A DNA stretch of 64,000 nt, taken from assembly GCA_965216535.1 (NCBI GenBank), contig OZ244175.1, forward strand, positions 186,001 to 250,000, in the 5' to 3' direction. The DNA comes from Hoeflea_A sp965216535 (GTDB lineage: Bacteria > Pseudomonadota > Alphaproteobacteria > Rhizobiales > Rhizobiaceae). The position numbers and the translations under genes were made by a program. Below the pieces are notes generated by a model, which was not told the DNA's origin, did no database searches, and was given only the letters and a program-made list of their open reading frames with translations. Positions 9,942-19,526 of the stretch are shown one piece after another. How positions within the stretch are numbered: position 1 is the first letter of the stretch; each line of letters opens with the position of its first letter.

Positions 9942-10610
9942 ATGGCTGAACAACCAGATCCGGTTCACGTCAGAAGAGCTTCTGATCTTCAACGGATTCA
10001 TCCTGTTTCACGTGAAACATTGGACCGACTGACACAATTCGTGGAGTTGTTCCAGAAATGGTCCAAGGCGATCAATCTGGTCGCACCGTCCACCCTTCCG
10101 GATATCTGGGAGCGCCATGTTGCCGACAGCTTGCAGATCGCAGCGCTGCGGCCTGGTCCGATCCGGTGGCTTGATTTGGGCAGCGGGGGCGGATTTCCGG
10201 GGATAGTGACCGCTATCCTGCTGTCGGAAACCCCCGGGGGCCGCATCGATCTCGTGGAAAGCAATCAGAAGAAGGCCGCATTTTTGAACCGGGCGCTGGC
10301 TGAAACGGGTGCTCCCGGCAACGTGCACGCCATTCGCGCGGAGAAGGCTTTTGCGGCCATCGGTCCGGTCGATGCCGTCTCCGCGCGCGCCCTGGCCGAC
10401 CTGGAGTCCCTACTCAAGTTGTCTGAGCCCTGGATCACTGCCGGTGCGACGGCGTATTTCCATAAAGGGCGGGATTATCAGCGCGAGGTCGACAATGCCC
10501 GTAGAAGCTGGTCCTTCGATCTGGTAGAACATCCAAGCAGGGTGGATGCGGACTCGGTGATCCTGCAAATCGAAACATTGGCGCCCCGGCATCCAGGCAA
10601 GCAGAGCTAA
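9942..10610 (+). CDS. rsmG: 16S rRNA (guanine(527)-N7)-methyltransferase RsmG
   Basis: RsmG methylates N7 of G527 in 16S rRNA using S-adenosylmethionine. The 222-residue protein carries the family segment WSKAINLVAPS near residue 40, then the SAM-binding motif WLDLGSGGGFPG at about 76-87, and a later SARALADLESLL segment. A perfect parS site is embedded in its coding sequence, where it encodes VSRET near residues 22-26. The gene lies 52 bp after mnmG and 43 bp before parA. Confidence 0.96.
   Translation: MAEQPDPVHVRRASDLQRIHPVSRETLDRLTQFVELFQKWSKAINLVAPSTLPDIWERHVADSLQIAALRPGPIRWLDLGSGGGFPGIVTAILLSETPGGRIDLVESNQKKAAFLNRALAETGAPGNVHAIRAEKAFAAIGPVDAVSARALADLESLLKLSEPWITAGATAYFHKGRDYQREVDNARRSWSFDLVEHPSRVDADSVILQIETLAPRHPGKQS
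10004..10019. other. parS: Canonical parS site inside rsmG (16 of 16 bases)
   Basis: TGTTTCACGTGAAACA occurs within the 5' coding region of rsmG. It is identical to the site at 7928 and lies about 650 bp upstream of parA. A parS within the rsmG (gidB) coding sequence is a recurring arrangement in bacteria. Confidence 0.92.
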
Positions 10611-10653
10611 TCCCACCGGTTCGGTTCGAATCGGACAACGAAGACGAGGCGTT

Positions 10654-11463
10654 ATGGGGCTCAAGGCGATGTTGGGTGGCGAAAACCGAATCATTACGGT
10701 GGCCAATCAGAAGGGCGGTGTCGGTAAGACAACGACTGCCATCAATCTTGCAACCGCCCTTGCGGCGATCGGTGAAAAGGTCCTGATCATCGATCTCGAC
10801 CCGCAGGGCAATGCCAGCACGGGTCTGGGTATCGATCGGCATGATCGGACGCTTTCCTCCTATGATCTGCTGGTCAGCGGCGCCGACGTTGGCGACGTGG
10901 CCATGGAAACCGACGTTCCCAACCTGTCGATCGTGCCATCGACCATGGATCTGCTCGGCGTCGAGATGGAAATTGCCGACCAGCGGGATCGGGTCTTCAA
11001 GCTCAAACGGGCCGTATCCGTGCCTTCGGCGGCCGCCTATGACTACATTCTGATCGACTGTCCGCCCTCTCTCAATTTGTTAACCATAAATGCGATGGCC
11101 GCGGCCCATTCCGTGCTGGTGCCGTTGCAGTGCGAGTTCTTTGCTCTGGAAGGTCTGAGCCAACTTCTTGAAACGGTGGGTCAGGTCCGGTCGACACTGA
11201 ACCCGGATCTGGATATCCAGGGCATCGTCATGACCATGTTCGATTCCCGCAACAATCTGGCGCATCAGGTCGTTGAAGACGTGCGGTCTCACTTGGGAGA
11301 CAAGGTGTATCAGACCCTGATTCCGCGCAACGTTCGGGTATCTGAAGCGCCGTCCCACGGTAAGCCGGCTATCTTGTATGATCTCAGCTGCTCGGGCAGC
11401 CAGGCCTATCTGCGCCTGGCGTCGGAGGTCATTCAGCGGGAACGCGAACGCAAGGCGGCGTGA
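10654..11463 (+). CDS. parA: Chromosome-partitioning ATPase ParA (Soj family)
   Basis: ParA is a Walker-type ATPase that binds DNA non-specifically and moves ParB-parS complexes to the new pole. The 269-residue protein has the deviant Walker A KGGVGKTTTA at about residues 20-29 with the signature lysine, DLDPQGNASTGLG shortly after, and the Walker B-like YILIDCPPSL. Length and lack of an N-terminal HTH fit the chromosomal type. The ATG at 10654 gives an N-terminal extension of about 12 residues before the conserved region; a nearby internal ATG (10669) is an alternative. parB follows 30 bp later. Confidence 0.96.
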   Translation: MGLKAMLGGENRIITVANQKGGVGKTTTAINLATALAAIGEKVLIIDLDPQGNASTGLGIDRHDRTLSSYDLLVSGADVGDVAMETDVPNLSIVPSTMDLLGVEMEIADQRDRVFKLKRAVSVPSAAAYDYILIDCPPSLNLLTINAMAAAHSVLVPLQCEFFALEGLSQLLETVGQVRSTLNPDLDIQGIVMTMFDSRNNLAHQVVEDVRSHLGDKVYQTLIPRNVRVSEAPSHGKPAILYDLSCSGSQAYLRLASEVIQRERERKAA

Positions 11464-11493
11464 GGGCGCCGCACCAATTGAAAGTCTGACAGC

Positions 11494-12366
11494 ATGACCG
11501 ACGATCAATCCAAAAAACGGCTCGGCCGCGGTCTCGCGGCGCTGATTGGTGACATGGACCAACCCATGGGTGCGAGTGCGCCAGAAGCGCCTGTACCGAC
11601 GGCAGACCGGCATGTGCCGATCGAATTTGTCAGCCGCAACGCCAACAACCCGAGACGGCAGTTCGATGAGGCCGATCTGCAGGACCTGGCCCGTTCGATA
11701 GCGCAGCACGGTATCGTTCAGCCCGTGGTGGTGCGGCCGGCCGGTGAGGGGCGCTACGAAATCATCGCCGGAGAACGCCGTTGGCGCGCCGCGCAACGGG
11801 CCGGACTGGTGGAAATTCCGGTGATCATTCGCGATGTCGATGACCGCACCGCGCTGGAGATCGCTATTGTCGAAAATGTCCAAAGGTCCGACCTCAACCC
11901 TTTGGACGAGGCGCTCGGTTACGATCAGCTCATTGCTGAACACGGCTATACGCAAAACGATCTTGGCGACATCATCGGCAAAAGCCGCAGTCACGTCGCC
12001 AACAGCCTGCGCCTGTTGAAATTGCCCGAGCAGGTGCGAGACATGCTGGCCTTGGGCAAATTGACCGCTGGCCACGCTCGTGCCATCGCCTCGACCGAGG
12101 ACCCGGTCAAACACGCCAATGCGATCGTCTCGCGCGGTCTTTCGGTGCGAGATGCTGAACGGCTGGCCCAGAAGGAAGCCGAGCCCACGCCAAACCGCGC
12201 ACCGGCGCAGAAAGATGCCGATACGCTGGCGCTCGAAAAGATGCTGTCGGACCGTCTGGGCTTGAAGGTGACGATCGCCCACAAGGAGAAGGGCGGGCAT
12301 TTGAAAGTCGACTATCGTTCCCTTGAGCAACTGGACGAACTGTGCCGCCTGCTGCAAGCAGGATAA
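11494..12366 (+). CDS. parB: Chromosome-partitioning protein ParB (parS-binding CTPase)
   Basis: ParB loads at parS and spreads as a CTP-dependent sliding clamp. The 290-residue protein starts with the KKRLGRGLAALIG motif that contacts ParA. The CTPase-domain motif GERRWRAA is at about residues 93-100, and the helix-turn-helix YTQNDLGDIIGKSRSHVANS lies near 152-171 in the DNA-binding domain. The C-terminal segment is the dimerisation domain. It pairs with parA just upstream and with the parS sites at 3053-10019. Confidence 0.97.
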   Translation: MTDDQSKKRLGRGLAALIGDMDQPMGASAPEAPVPTADRHVPIEFVSRNANNPRRQFDEADLQDLARSIAQHGIVQPVVVRPAGEGRYEIIAGERRWRAAQRAGLVEIPVIIRDVDDRTALEIAIVENVQRSDLNPLDEALGYDQLIAEHGYTQNDLGDIIGKSRSHVANSLRLLKLPEQVRDMLALGKLTAGHARAIASTEDPVKHANAIVSRGLSVRDAERLAQKEAEPTPNRAPAQKDADTLALEKMLSDRLGLKVTIAHKEKGGHLKVDYRSLEQLDELCRLLQAG

Positions 12367-12392
12367 ATCGTCGAATAGAGTAAAATAGCCGG

Positions 12393-13433
12393 CTATCTGC
12401 CGAGTCTCGCCGATCGCTGCGCGACCGCGAGCAGTGCTTGGCGCGCCATGCTTTCCTGCAGGGCCGGATGCCGGCGACCTTCCAGGATTGCCGTGGACAG
12501 ATGGCTTAGCACCTGGGCAACGGCCTTGCCGTTCCAGTTGCGGGCAGCGCGTTCAAACGCCGGTTTGCGGCGAAAGTGCATGCGTCGCGTGAAATCGCCG
12601 ATCACCTGTGATGCCTGCTGGCGTTGGCCTTCTATGCGACCACGAACGACGTCAATCGACTGAAACTGCCTAAGACAGGCTTGAAGGACCTGAAAAATGG
12701 GCGTTTTGGAGGCGATGATGCGCGACAGGGCGTGATCGAGGCCGGCGACATTGCCGGAGAGTACACAATCGACGGCCTCATCGACCGACAGCGCCGATGC
12801 GTCACCCGTCACCGCCCGGACGTCTTCTTCTTCGATGCGTTCACGCCCGTGGCAATAGAGCATCAGCTTTTGGATCTCACCACGGCTCGCCAGGCGGTCA
12901 CCGCCCAGATTGCCAACAAGCACCGACCGCGCATCCGTTGTCATCTGCAAACCGGCGCGACTCAGTTCTTCGTCAATCAGGGCCTGCAGGCTCCGGCCTT
13001 CGTCGGCATAGCAGGGAAGGGCCATGCAGGCGGACCCGGTTTCGGCCGCTTTGCGCAGGGCGGAACTCTTCTTGAGGTCGCCCGCCTCGACAATCAGCAG
13101 CGTGTCGGTCGGGGGATCCTCTGAAATGGCTTCGAGCGCCGTGACGATGGCCTTTTCGTTGCCGGCGTTTTTGACCCAGACCAGACGCCCCCCGCCGAAC
13201 ATGGCGAGGGAATTGACCTCGTCAAGCAGTCGGGCCGGATCGTCCTTGATGTCCTGGCTGTCCAGCTTGGCGACATTGAAGGGATCGGAGATATCGACGT
13301 CGACGGTTTTCGACAAGGCCACCGCGCGCTCGGAAACCAGACCCCGGTCGGGTCCATAAATCAGGATGGCGCGATAGGCGGGATCCGGCCGGCGAATGAA
13401 CGGATCAACTTCGCTGGCTCTTTTGTGCGCCAT
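12393..13433 (-). CDS. holA: DNA polymerase III subunit delta
   Basis: HolA opens the sliding clamp within the clamp-loader complex. The 346-residue protein fits the family in length and order: an N-terminal domain with AILIYGPDRGLVSERA, a middle LLIVEAGDLKKSSALRKAAE segment, and the C-terminal region RIIASKTPIFQVLQACLRQF. Sequence conservation in this family is weak, but the position directly after lptE in a leuS-lptE-holA order is standard for alphaproteobacteria. It starts 7 bp after the lptE stop and ends 26 bp from the convergent parB stop. Confidence 0.93.
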   Translation of the reverse strand: MAHKRASEVDPFIRRPDPAYRAILIYGPDRGLVSERAVALSKTVDVDISDPFNVAKLDSQDIKDDPARLLDEVNSLAMFGGGRLVWVKNAGNEKAIVTALEAISEDPPTDTLLIVEAGDLKKSSALRKAAETGSACMALPCYADEGRSLQALIDEELSRAGLQMTTDARSVLVGNLGGDRLASRGEIQKLMLYCHGRERIEEEDVRAVTGDASALSVDEAVDCVLSGNVAGLDHALSRIIASKTPIFQVLQACLRQFQSIDVVRGRIEGQRQQASQVIGDFTRRMHFRRKPAFERAARNWNGKAVAQVLSHLSTAILEGRRHPALQESMARQALLAVAQRSARLGR

Positions 13434-13440
13434 GGATGGT

Positions 13441-13968
13441 TCAGCGGGTTGTGCGGCTGAGGATCGACGCCGTGTCTGCCCGAATGATTTCTGCCAGCTC
13501 TTCGGCTGCCCGGTTTTCCGCGTCCCGCAGAGCGCGCCGGTTGGCGAATTCCTGGGTCGTCTGATCGTAGAAGGTCGTCACTTTGCGAGTACCGCTGCCT
13601 ACGATGGCCTTGGTTTTGACGTCGGTCAGCACGAAGCGTGCCGTTGCCTGATAGCGCTGTGCCGTGATGCCGTCGGAAAGCTCCTCGCGCAGCGCGGCAC
13701 TGGCTCGTCCACTGAAGCTCAAGTTCATCGTATAGTCCGGACTGGCGGGTTCGCCCTGACCGCCGGAATAAAGGAAAATCAACCGGTTACGAAGAACCTG
13801 AGCGACCCGGTTGTCCACCGGATCAATGCCGACGGAGGCAAGATTTTGCGCGGTCAGTGTGTTGGTGGCATAGAGCGGTTGCACCTGGCAGCCCGCCAGC
13901 GACAAACCGCCGACGACCAGCAGGCTGGCCAAAAGCCCCCTTCTGCCAATGCGATCAGATGACGACAT
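13441..13968 (-). CDS. lptE: LPS-assembly lipoprotein LptE
   Basis: LptE is the outer-membrane lipoprotein that plugs the LptD translocon for lipopolysaccharide. The 175-residue protein has a short basic N terminus, a hydrophobic stretch and a lipobox LAGC with the lipidated cysteine at about residue 27. It is followed by the QPLY motif common to alphaproteobacterial LptE. The remainder matches the usual 160-180-residue size. Its start overlaps the end of leuS by 14 bp and holA follows, so the three are probably one transcript. Assignment rests on lipobox, size and neighbourhood. Confidence 0.88.
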   Translation of the reverse strand: MSSSDRIGRRGLLASLLVVGGLSLAGCQVQPLYATNTLTAQNLASVGIDPVDNRVAQVLRNRLIFLYSGGQGEPASPDYTMNLSFSGRASAALREELSDGITAQRYQATARFVLTDVKTKAIVGSGTRKVTTFYDQTTQEFANRRALRDAENRAAEELAEIIRADTASILSRTTR

Positions 13969-16573
13969 TCACGATCCTCTGCGGAACGACGATGACTTTG
14001 CGCGGCTCGCCCCCGGACAGTGCGGCCCGGACGACCTCCAGTTCCAGCACAGCCTTCTCGACGGTCAGTTGATCGGCATCGCGGGCAATTGTCAAATCGC
14101 CGCGTTTCTTGCCGTTGATCTGAACCGGCAGGGTGATCGATTCGTCCGTGACCAGTTCCTGGTCGTAGTCCGGCCAGGCGATTTCCGCCGCCAGCGAACT
14201 GTTGCCCAGAACCCGGTTGCACTCCTCCGCCAGGTGCGGCATCAGCGGGGCCAAAACCGTGACCAGAATTTCGGCAGCCTCCCGCAGCGCCTGAAGCGTA
14301 TCACTGTCGGCCTTGCCTTCCGCAGCCTTCCCCAACGGCCCGGCCAGTGTGTTCACCAGTTCATGGATCCGGGCAACCGCCTTGTTGAAGGCCAGTTTTT
14401 CGATGTCCTCGCCGACATGTTTCAAAGTCTTGTGGGCAGCTTTCGAAATACCCACCGCTGCACCATCTTTAGCCGGCTTGGCTTCAACGTCTCGCAGCAC
14501 CGGCGCCGCTTCGCCGAGCAGGCGCCAGACGCGCTGCACGAAACGGTGGGCACCTTCAACGCCGGCTTCCGTCCAGATGACATCGCGCTCAGGCGGCGAG
14601 TCCGAAAGCATGAAGAAGCGGGCGGTGTCGGCGCCAAAGGACGCCAGGATGTCCTCCGGATCAACGACGTTTCGCCGGGACTTCGACATCTTTTCAATCG
14701 CGCCGATGCTGACTTCGCGGCCGTCATCGAGTGCTACGGCACGCCGTTTGCCCTCGTGTTCATCAATCTTGACCTCGGCCGGCGCCAGCCATTGGCCATT
14801 GCTGGAGTAGGTCTCATGGACAACCATGCCCTGGGTGAAAAGCCCCTTGAAGGGCTCTTTCAGGTCGACATGGCCGGCAATCCGCATGGCGCGGGTGAAA
14901 AAGCGCGAATAGAGCAGATGCAGGATCGCATGCTCAATGCCGCCGATATACTGGTCCACGGGCAGCCATTGTGTCGCCGCCTCGGGATCCGTCGGCTCTT
15001 CTTCCCAGGGCGCCGTGAAGCGGGCGAAATACCAGGATGAATCGACGAAAGTATCCATCGTGTCGGTTTCGCGCAGGGCGTCGCCGCCGCATTTCGGGCA
15101 TGTGGTGTTGCGCCAGGTCGGATGGTGATCGAGGGCATTGCCCGGACGATCGAAATCGATGTCGTCCGGCAGCACCACCGGCAGATCCGCGCGTGGCACC
15201 GGCACCACGCCGCAGGTGTCGCAGTGAATGATCGGAATGGGGCAGCCCCAGAAACGCTGGCGCGATACACCCCAGTCGCGCAAACGGTAATTGGTCTCTC
15301 GCTGTCCTTTTGATTTGCCGGCTAATTCGTCGGATTCCAAACGCCGCGCGGTCTCCTCGAACGCTTCCGCCGGGCTCATGCCATCGAGAAAGCGCGAATT
15401 GATCATCACGCCGTCATCGACATAGGCCTCTTCGGTGATCTGGAAGGTAGCGGCATCTGCATCTTTCGGCATCACCACCGGCACCACGGGCAAACCGTAT
15501 TTGTTGGCAAAGTCCAGGTCGCGCTGGTCACCTGAAGGACAGCCGAAAATGGCGCCGGTGCCGTAGTCCATCAGCACGAAATTCGCAACATAGACCGGCA
15601 GCGTCCACTCCTCGTCGAAGGGATGACGCACCCTGATGCCGGTGTCGTAGCCTTTCTTTTCGGCGGTTTCCAATGCGGCCACCGATGTTCCCATGCGGCG
15701 GCATTCCTCGCAGAACTCCGCCAGTGCCGGGTCCTTCTGTGACGCTGCAAGCGCCAGTGGATGGTCCGCGGCGACCGCCATGAAGGAAGCGCCGAACAAC
15801 GTGTCGGGACGCGTGGTATAGACTTCCAGGACGGATTCGCCATCCGGCGCCGTGTCGGCCACGATCTCCCAACGAATATGCAGGCCCTCGGACCGACCGA
15901 TCCAGTTTTTCTGCATCAGGCGGACCTTGTCCGGCCACTGATCCAGACCATCCAGGGCTTCCAGCAATTCTTCGCTGAAGTCCGTGATCTTGAAGAACCA
16001 TTGGGTCAGCTCGCGCTGTTCCACCGGTGCGCCGGAGCGCCAGCCACGGCCGTCGATAACCTGCTCGTTGGCCAGCACCGTCATGTCGACCGGGTCCCAG
16101 TTGACCTTCGACTGTTTGCGGTAGGCCAGGCCCTTGTCGAGGAAATCCAGGAACAACTGCTGCTGGTGCTGGTAGTAGCTGGCATCGCAGGTGGCGAATT
16201 CGCGCGACCAATCGAGCGACAGGCCCATGGATTTCAACTGGGCGCGCATCGCATCGATGTTTTCGTAGGTCCACTCCTTGGGATGAACCTTGTTCTGCAT
16301 GGCGGCGTTTTCCGCCGGCAGACCGAAGGCGTCCCATCCCATGGGGTGCAGCACGTTGAAGCCGCGGGCGCGCTTGTAGCGGGCGATGACGTCGCCCATG
16401 GCATAGTTGCGCACGTGGCCCATATGGATGCGCCCGGAGGGATAGGGGAACATCTCCAGCACGTAGTATTTCGGCCGGGGATCGTCATTGTTCGTTTCGA
16501 ACAGTTTCTGGTCGTCCCAGACCTTTTGCCAGCGCGGCTCTGCGTCGCGCGGATTGTAGCGTTCGATGGCCAT
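13955..16573 (-). CDS. leuS: Leucyl-tRNA synthetase
   Basis: LeuS charges tRNA-Leu. The 872-residue protein is a class I synthetase with the HIGH-type motif HMGH at about 50-53, an inserted editing domain in the middle and KMSKS at about 628-632. I chose the ATG at 16573 because the conserved MAIERYNPRDAEPRWQ begins there; the frame is open for 20 further unconserved residues. It heads the leuS-lptE-holA run on the minus strand and is divergent from yggS, with a 160-bp gap. Confidence 0.98.
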   Translation of the reverse strand: MAIERYNPRDAEPRWQKVWDDQKLFETNNDDPRPKYYVLEMFPYPSGRIHMGHVRNYAMGDVIARYKRARGFNVLHPMGWDAFGLPAENAAMQNKVHPKEWTYENIDAMRAQLKSMGLSLDWSREFATCDASYYQHQQQLFLDFLDKGLAYRKQSKVNWDPVDMTVLANEQVIDGRGWRSGAPVEQRELTQWFFKITDFSEELLEALDGLDQWPDKVRLMQKNWIGRSEGLHIRWEIVADTAPDGESVLEVYTTRPDTLFGASFMAVAADHPLALAASQKDPALAEFCEECRRMGTSVAALETAEKKGYDTGIRVRHPFDEEWTLPVYVANFVLMDYGTGAIFGCPSGDQRDLDFANKYGLPVVPVVMPKDADAATFQITEEAYVDDGVMINSRFLDGMSPAEAFEETARRLESDELAGKSKGQRETNYRLRDWGVSRQRFWGCPIPIIHCDTCGVVPVPRADLPVVLPDDIDFDRPGNALDHHPTWRNTTCPKCGGDALRETDTMDTFVDSSWYFARFTAPWEEEPTDPEAATQWLPVDQYIGGIEHAILHLLYSRFFTRAMRIAGHVDLKEPFKGLFTQGMVVHETYSSNGQWLAPAEVKIDEHEGKRRAVALDDGREVSIGAIEKMSKSRRNVVDPEDILASFGADTARFFMLSDSPPERDVIWTEAGVEGAHRFVQRVWRLLGEAAPVLRDVEAKPAKDGAAVGISKAAHKTLKHVGEDIEKLAFNKAVARIHELVNTLAGPLGKAAEGKADSDTLQALREAAEILVTVLAPLMPHLAEECNRVLGNSSLAAEIAWPDYDQELVTDESITLPVQINGKKRGDLTIARDADQLTVEKAVLELEVVRAALSGGEPRKVIVVPQRIVNVVI

Positions 16574-16668
16574 CGATAGGATCCGCTGTCTTTTTGGCTG
16601 TTTTGCGCGGAGCTTCACCACGAAAGCAGCCAAGCGTCAACCGTTGCCGGCGAGATTGAACCCATGGC

Positions 16669-16696
16669 TTGCCATGCGGCGGTGAAACGCTATTGC
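16669..16696 (+). promoter_or_regulatory. Possible sigma-70 promoter for the yggS-like gene
   Basis: TTGCCA (16669-16674) and TATTGC (16691-16696) are separated by 16 bases, in the leuS-yggS divergent gap and about 40 bp before the yggS start. The match is moderate and the spacing is at the short end. Confidence 0.3.
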
Positions 16697-16733
16697 TAGG
16701 GGCGACAAGAGCGGTGGGGATGAGCGGGTCACG

Positions 16734-17408
16734 ATGGACGCAACGGAACGACTTGAACAGGTGAGGCAGGATATCGCGTCCGCTGTCGAAGAGGCAGGTC
16801 GTCCTGCGGACAGCGTGATGCTCGTGGCTGTCTCCAAAACCTTTCCGGCCGAGGCCATCCAGCCGGTGATCGAGGCGGGGCAGAGGGTCTTTGGCGAAAA
16901 TCGGGTGCAGGAGGCGCAGGCCAAGTGGCCAGCCCTGCGCGACGGGACCGAAGGGATCCAACTTCATCTGATCGGGCCGCTGCAATCCAACAAGGCAGGT
17001 GATGCCGTGGCGTTGTTCGACGTCATCGAAACCGTCGACCGGGAGAAAATCGCCCGCGCCCTTGCATCCGAAATGAACAAACAGGATCGCCGACCGCGCC
17101 TTTACGTCCAGGTCAATACAGGCTCGGAGCCGCAGAAAGCAGGCATTGATCCACGTGAGACAGTGAACTTTGTCGAGAAATGCCGCCGCGACTTCGGTCT
17201 CGAGATCGAGGGGCTGATGTGCCTGCCGCCGATCGACGAAAATCCGGGGCCGCATTTTGCGCTTCTGGAAAAACTCGCCCGCGAAGCCGGTGTCGGCAAA
17301 CTGTCGATGGGCATGTCGGCCGACTTCAAAACCGCGATCGCCTTTGGTGCGACTTCGGTGCGCGTCGGCTCCGCCATTTTCGGGCCGCGCACCGCTGCGA
17401 CGACCTGA
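16734..17408 (+). CDS. YggS family pyridoxal phosphate homeostasis protein
   Basis: YggS/PLPBP proteins bind pyridoxal phosphate and buffer its supply; no catalytic activity is established. The 224-residue length is normal. The PLP-binding lysine lies in VAVSKTF (about residue 35), followed by FGENRVQEAQAKW, HLIGPLQSNKA and the phosphate-binding segment LSMGMSADFKTAIAFG near the C terminus. The gene is divergent from leuS and upstream of prpE. A pyridoxal kinase gene (31803-32693) elsewhere in the window belongs to the same cofactor pathway. Confidence 0.95.
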   Translation: MDATERLEQVRQDIASAVEEAGRPADSVMLVAVSKTFPAEAIQPVIEAGQRVFGENRVQEAQAKWPALRDGTEGIQLHLIGPLQSNKAGDAVALFDVIETVDREKIARALASEMNKQDRRPRLYVQVNTGSEPQKAGIDPRETVNFVEKCRRDFGLEIEGLMCLPPIDENPGPHFALLEKLAREAGVGKLSMGMSADFKTAIAFGATSVRVGSAIFGPRTAATT

Positions 17409-17466
17409 CGCAGCGCCGGAGCCCGGGAATCCGGGGTTTTCGGGGCGGTGTAAACCTATTGTCTGA

Positions 17467-17494
17467 TTTACCGCCCTTTCGGTGAATCGGTAAA
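17467..17494. promoter_or_regulatory. Perfect 7-bp inverted repeat upstream of prpE
   Basis: TTTACCG (17467-17473) and CGGTAAA (17488-17494) form exact inverted arms around a 14-base spacer. They lie 30-57 bp before the prpE start, where an operator would be expected. No known regulator motif is recognised. Confidence 0.35.
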
Positions 17495-17523
17495 GAACCG
17501 GCGAAAGCGATCGGGAGGACGTC

Positions 17524-19434
17524 ATGACCAGCAGCTACCACGCCACCTATTCCGAGTGGGAAGCCGATCCGGAGGCCTACTGGGGTGCGGCCGCATCGTC
17601 GATCGACTGGTTCACGCCGTTTGAACGGGTTTTCGATCCTGATGCTGGAACCTATGGACGCTGGTTCACCGGCGGCACCACCAATACCTGCTACAATTGT
17701 CTCGACCGACACGTTGCCCAGGGCCGCGGCGACCAGCCGGCGGTGATCTACGACAGCCCGATCACGGGCGCCAAGAAGATCTACAGCTATTCGGAATTCC
17801 TAGGTGAGGTCAAAGCCCTGGCTGCCGTCCTGCAGGATAATGGCGTGACCAAGGGCGACCGCGTCATCATCTACATGCCGATGATCCCGGAGGCGGCCAT
17901 GGCGATGCTCGCCTGTGCCCGGGTCGGGGCCGTTCATTCGGTCGTCTTCGGCGGCTTTGCCGGCAGCGAACTGGCGACCCGTATCGATGATGCCAAGCCG
18001 AAACTGATCGTTGCCGCGTCCTGTGGCATCGAACCCAATCGCATCGTCGCCTATAAGCCGATGCTGGACGAAGCGATTTCGTTGGCCTCGCACAAACCGC
18101 AAGGGTGCCTGATGCTGCAGCGCGAGCAGCACCCGGCGGAGCTGACGCAGGGCCAGGATGTCGATCTCGGGGCCGCGATGGAGGTTGCGCGCGCGGAAGG
18201 CCGCGACGTCCCCTGCACGCCGGTGGCGCCGACCGATCCGCTCTACATTCTCTATACGTCCGGGACCACCGGGCAGCCGAAGGGCGTTGTTCGCGACAAT
18301 GGCGGGCACATGGTTGCCCTCTACTGGTCGATGAAGGCCATCTACGGCATGGATCCGGGCGAAGTCTTCTGGGCGGCCTCCGATGTCGGTTGGGTCGTCG
18401 GCCACTCCTACATTGTCTATGCGCCGCTGCTGCACGGCAACACCACCATCGTGTTCGAGGGCAAGCCGGTCGGCACGCCCGATGCCGGCACGTTCTGGCG
18501 GGTAATATCCGAACACAACGTGGCGGCGCTTTTCACCGCGCCGACGGCGTTCCGGGCGATCAAGAAAGAGGACCCGCAGGGCGAGCTGATCGGCAATTAC
18601 GATCTCAGCAAGTTTCGAACCCTGTTCCTTGCCGGCGAGCGCGCCGATCCGGATACGATCGAATGGGCTCGGGAGAAGCTTGGCGTTCCGGTGATCGACC
18701 ACTGGTGGCAGACCGAGACGGGGTGGACCATAGCCGGCAATCCGGTTGGCCTCGGCGCCCTGCCGGTGAAACTCGGTTCGCCCACCGTTGCCATGCCGGG
18801 TTACGATATCCAGGTGCTCGACGACGAAGGCCATCCGGTAGAGCGCGGCACGCTCGGCAACATCGTCGTCAAGCTTCCCATGCCACCCGGCAACCTGCCG
18901 ACCCTGTGGAACGCCGAAGACCGGTTCCGGGAGGCTTATCTCGAGGAATTTCCCGGCTACTACAAGACCGCCGACGCCGGCTACATGGACGAAGACGGCT
19001 ATCTGTTCATCATGGCGCGCACCGACGATATCATCAATGTTGCGGGCCACCGGCTGTCGACCGGTGCCATGGAGGAGGCGATCGCCTACCATCCGGACGT
19101 TGCCGAATGCGCCGTAATCGGCATAGCCGACAATCTGAAGGGCCAGATTCCCGCCGGATTCCTGGTGCTCAACGCCGGTGTCGACCGGTCGGACAACGAA
19201 ATCGAACAGGAAGTGGTCAAGCTCGTCCGCGATCAGATCGGACCGGTGGCCGCGTTCAAGCTGGCGCTGACCGTGCAACGGCTGCCGAAGACCCGCTCCG
19301 GCAAGATCCTGCGCGGAACCATGCAGAAGATTGCCGATGGCGAGACCTGGAAAATGCCGGCAACCATCGACGATCCGGCAATCCTTGACGAAATCACCGA
19401 TGTGCTCAGCGCTCGAGGCCTGATGCAGCGTTAG
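17524..19434 (+). CDS. prpE: Propionyl-CoA synthetase (acyl-CoA synthetase, PrpE-like)
   Basis: PrpE-type enzymes activate propionate, and some other short acids, to the CoA ester with ATP. The 636-residue protein has the AMP-binding motif LYTSGTTGQPKGVVRDNGGH around residues 243-262, including the RDNGG sequence typical of PrpE rather than Acs. DHWWQTETG follows later, and the C-terminal catalytic lysine is in SGKILRGT (about K594). The N-terminal Y-x-x-W segment is the ACAS_N domain. Its ATG is preceded by GGGAGGA. The true acetyl-CoA synthetase is a separate gene at 53255-55204. Substrate preference is inferred. Confidence 0.9.
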   Translation: MTSSYHATYSEWEADPEAYWGAAASSIDWFTPFERVFDPDAGTYGRWFTGGTTNTCYNCLDRHVAQGRGDQPAVIYDSPITGAKKIYSYSEFLGEVKALAAVLQDNGVTKGDRVIIYMPMIPEAAMAMLACARVGAVHSVVFGGFAGSELATRIDDAKPKLIVAASCGIEPNRIVAYKPMLDEAISLASHKPQGCLMLQREQHPAELTQGQDVDLGAAMEVARAEGRDVPCTPVAPTDPLYILYTSGTTGQPKGVVRDNGGHMVALYWSMKAIYGMDPGEVFWAASDVGWVVGHSYIVYAPLLHGNTTIVFEGKPVGTPDAGTFWRVISEHNVAALFTAPTAFRAIKKEDPQGELIGNYDLSKFRTLFLAGERADPDTIEWAREKLGVPVIDHWWQTETGWTIAGNPVGLGALPVKLGSPTVAMPGYDIQVLDDEGHPVERGTLGNIVVKLPMPPGNLPTLWNAEDRFREAYLEEFPGYYKTADAGYMDEDGYLFIMARTDDIINVAGHRLSTGAMEEAIAYHPDVAECAVIGIADNLKGQIPAGFLVLNAGVDRSDNEIEQEVVKLVRDQIGPVAAFKLALTVQRLPKTRSGKILRGTMQKIADGETWKMPATIDDPAILDEITDVLSARGLMQR

Positions 19435-19526
19435 GCAACGTGATCATTCCGACAGGAATTGTTCGTTGACCGCCACCCGCCTGCCGGTCCAAGGTCCGTG
19501 CGATCGGATACGGAGGGGATGTGGCG

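Noticed and set aside
11080..12357. A 425-codon minus-strand open frame over parA and parB
   Set aside because: It is antisense to parA and parB, which are unambiguous, and its product looks like a frame shadow (His/Arg/Gln-rich).
17147..17162. parS-like sequence TGATCCACGTGAGACA inside the yggS-like gene
   Set aside because: Only 13 of 16 bases match, and altered bases fall in both arms. It is 7 kb past the main cluster and is probably chance within coding sequence.
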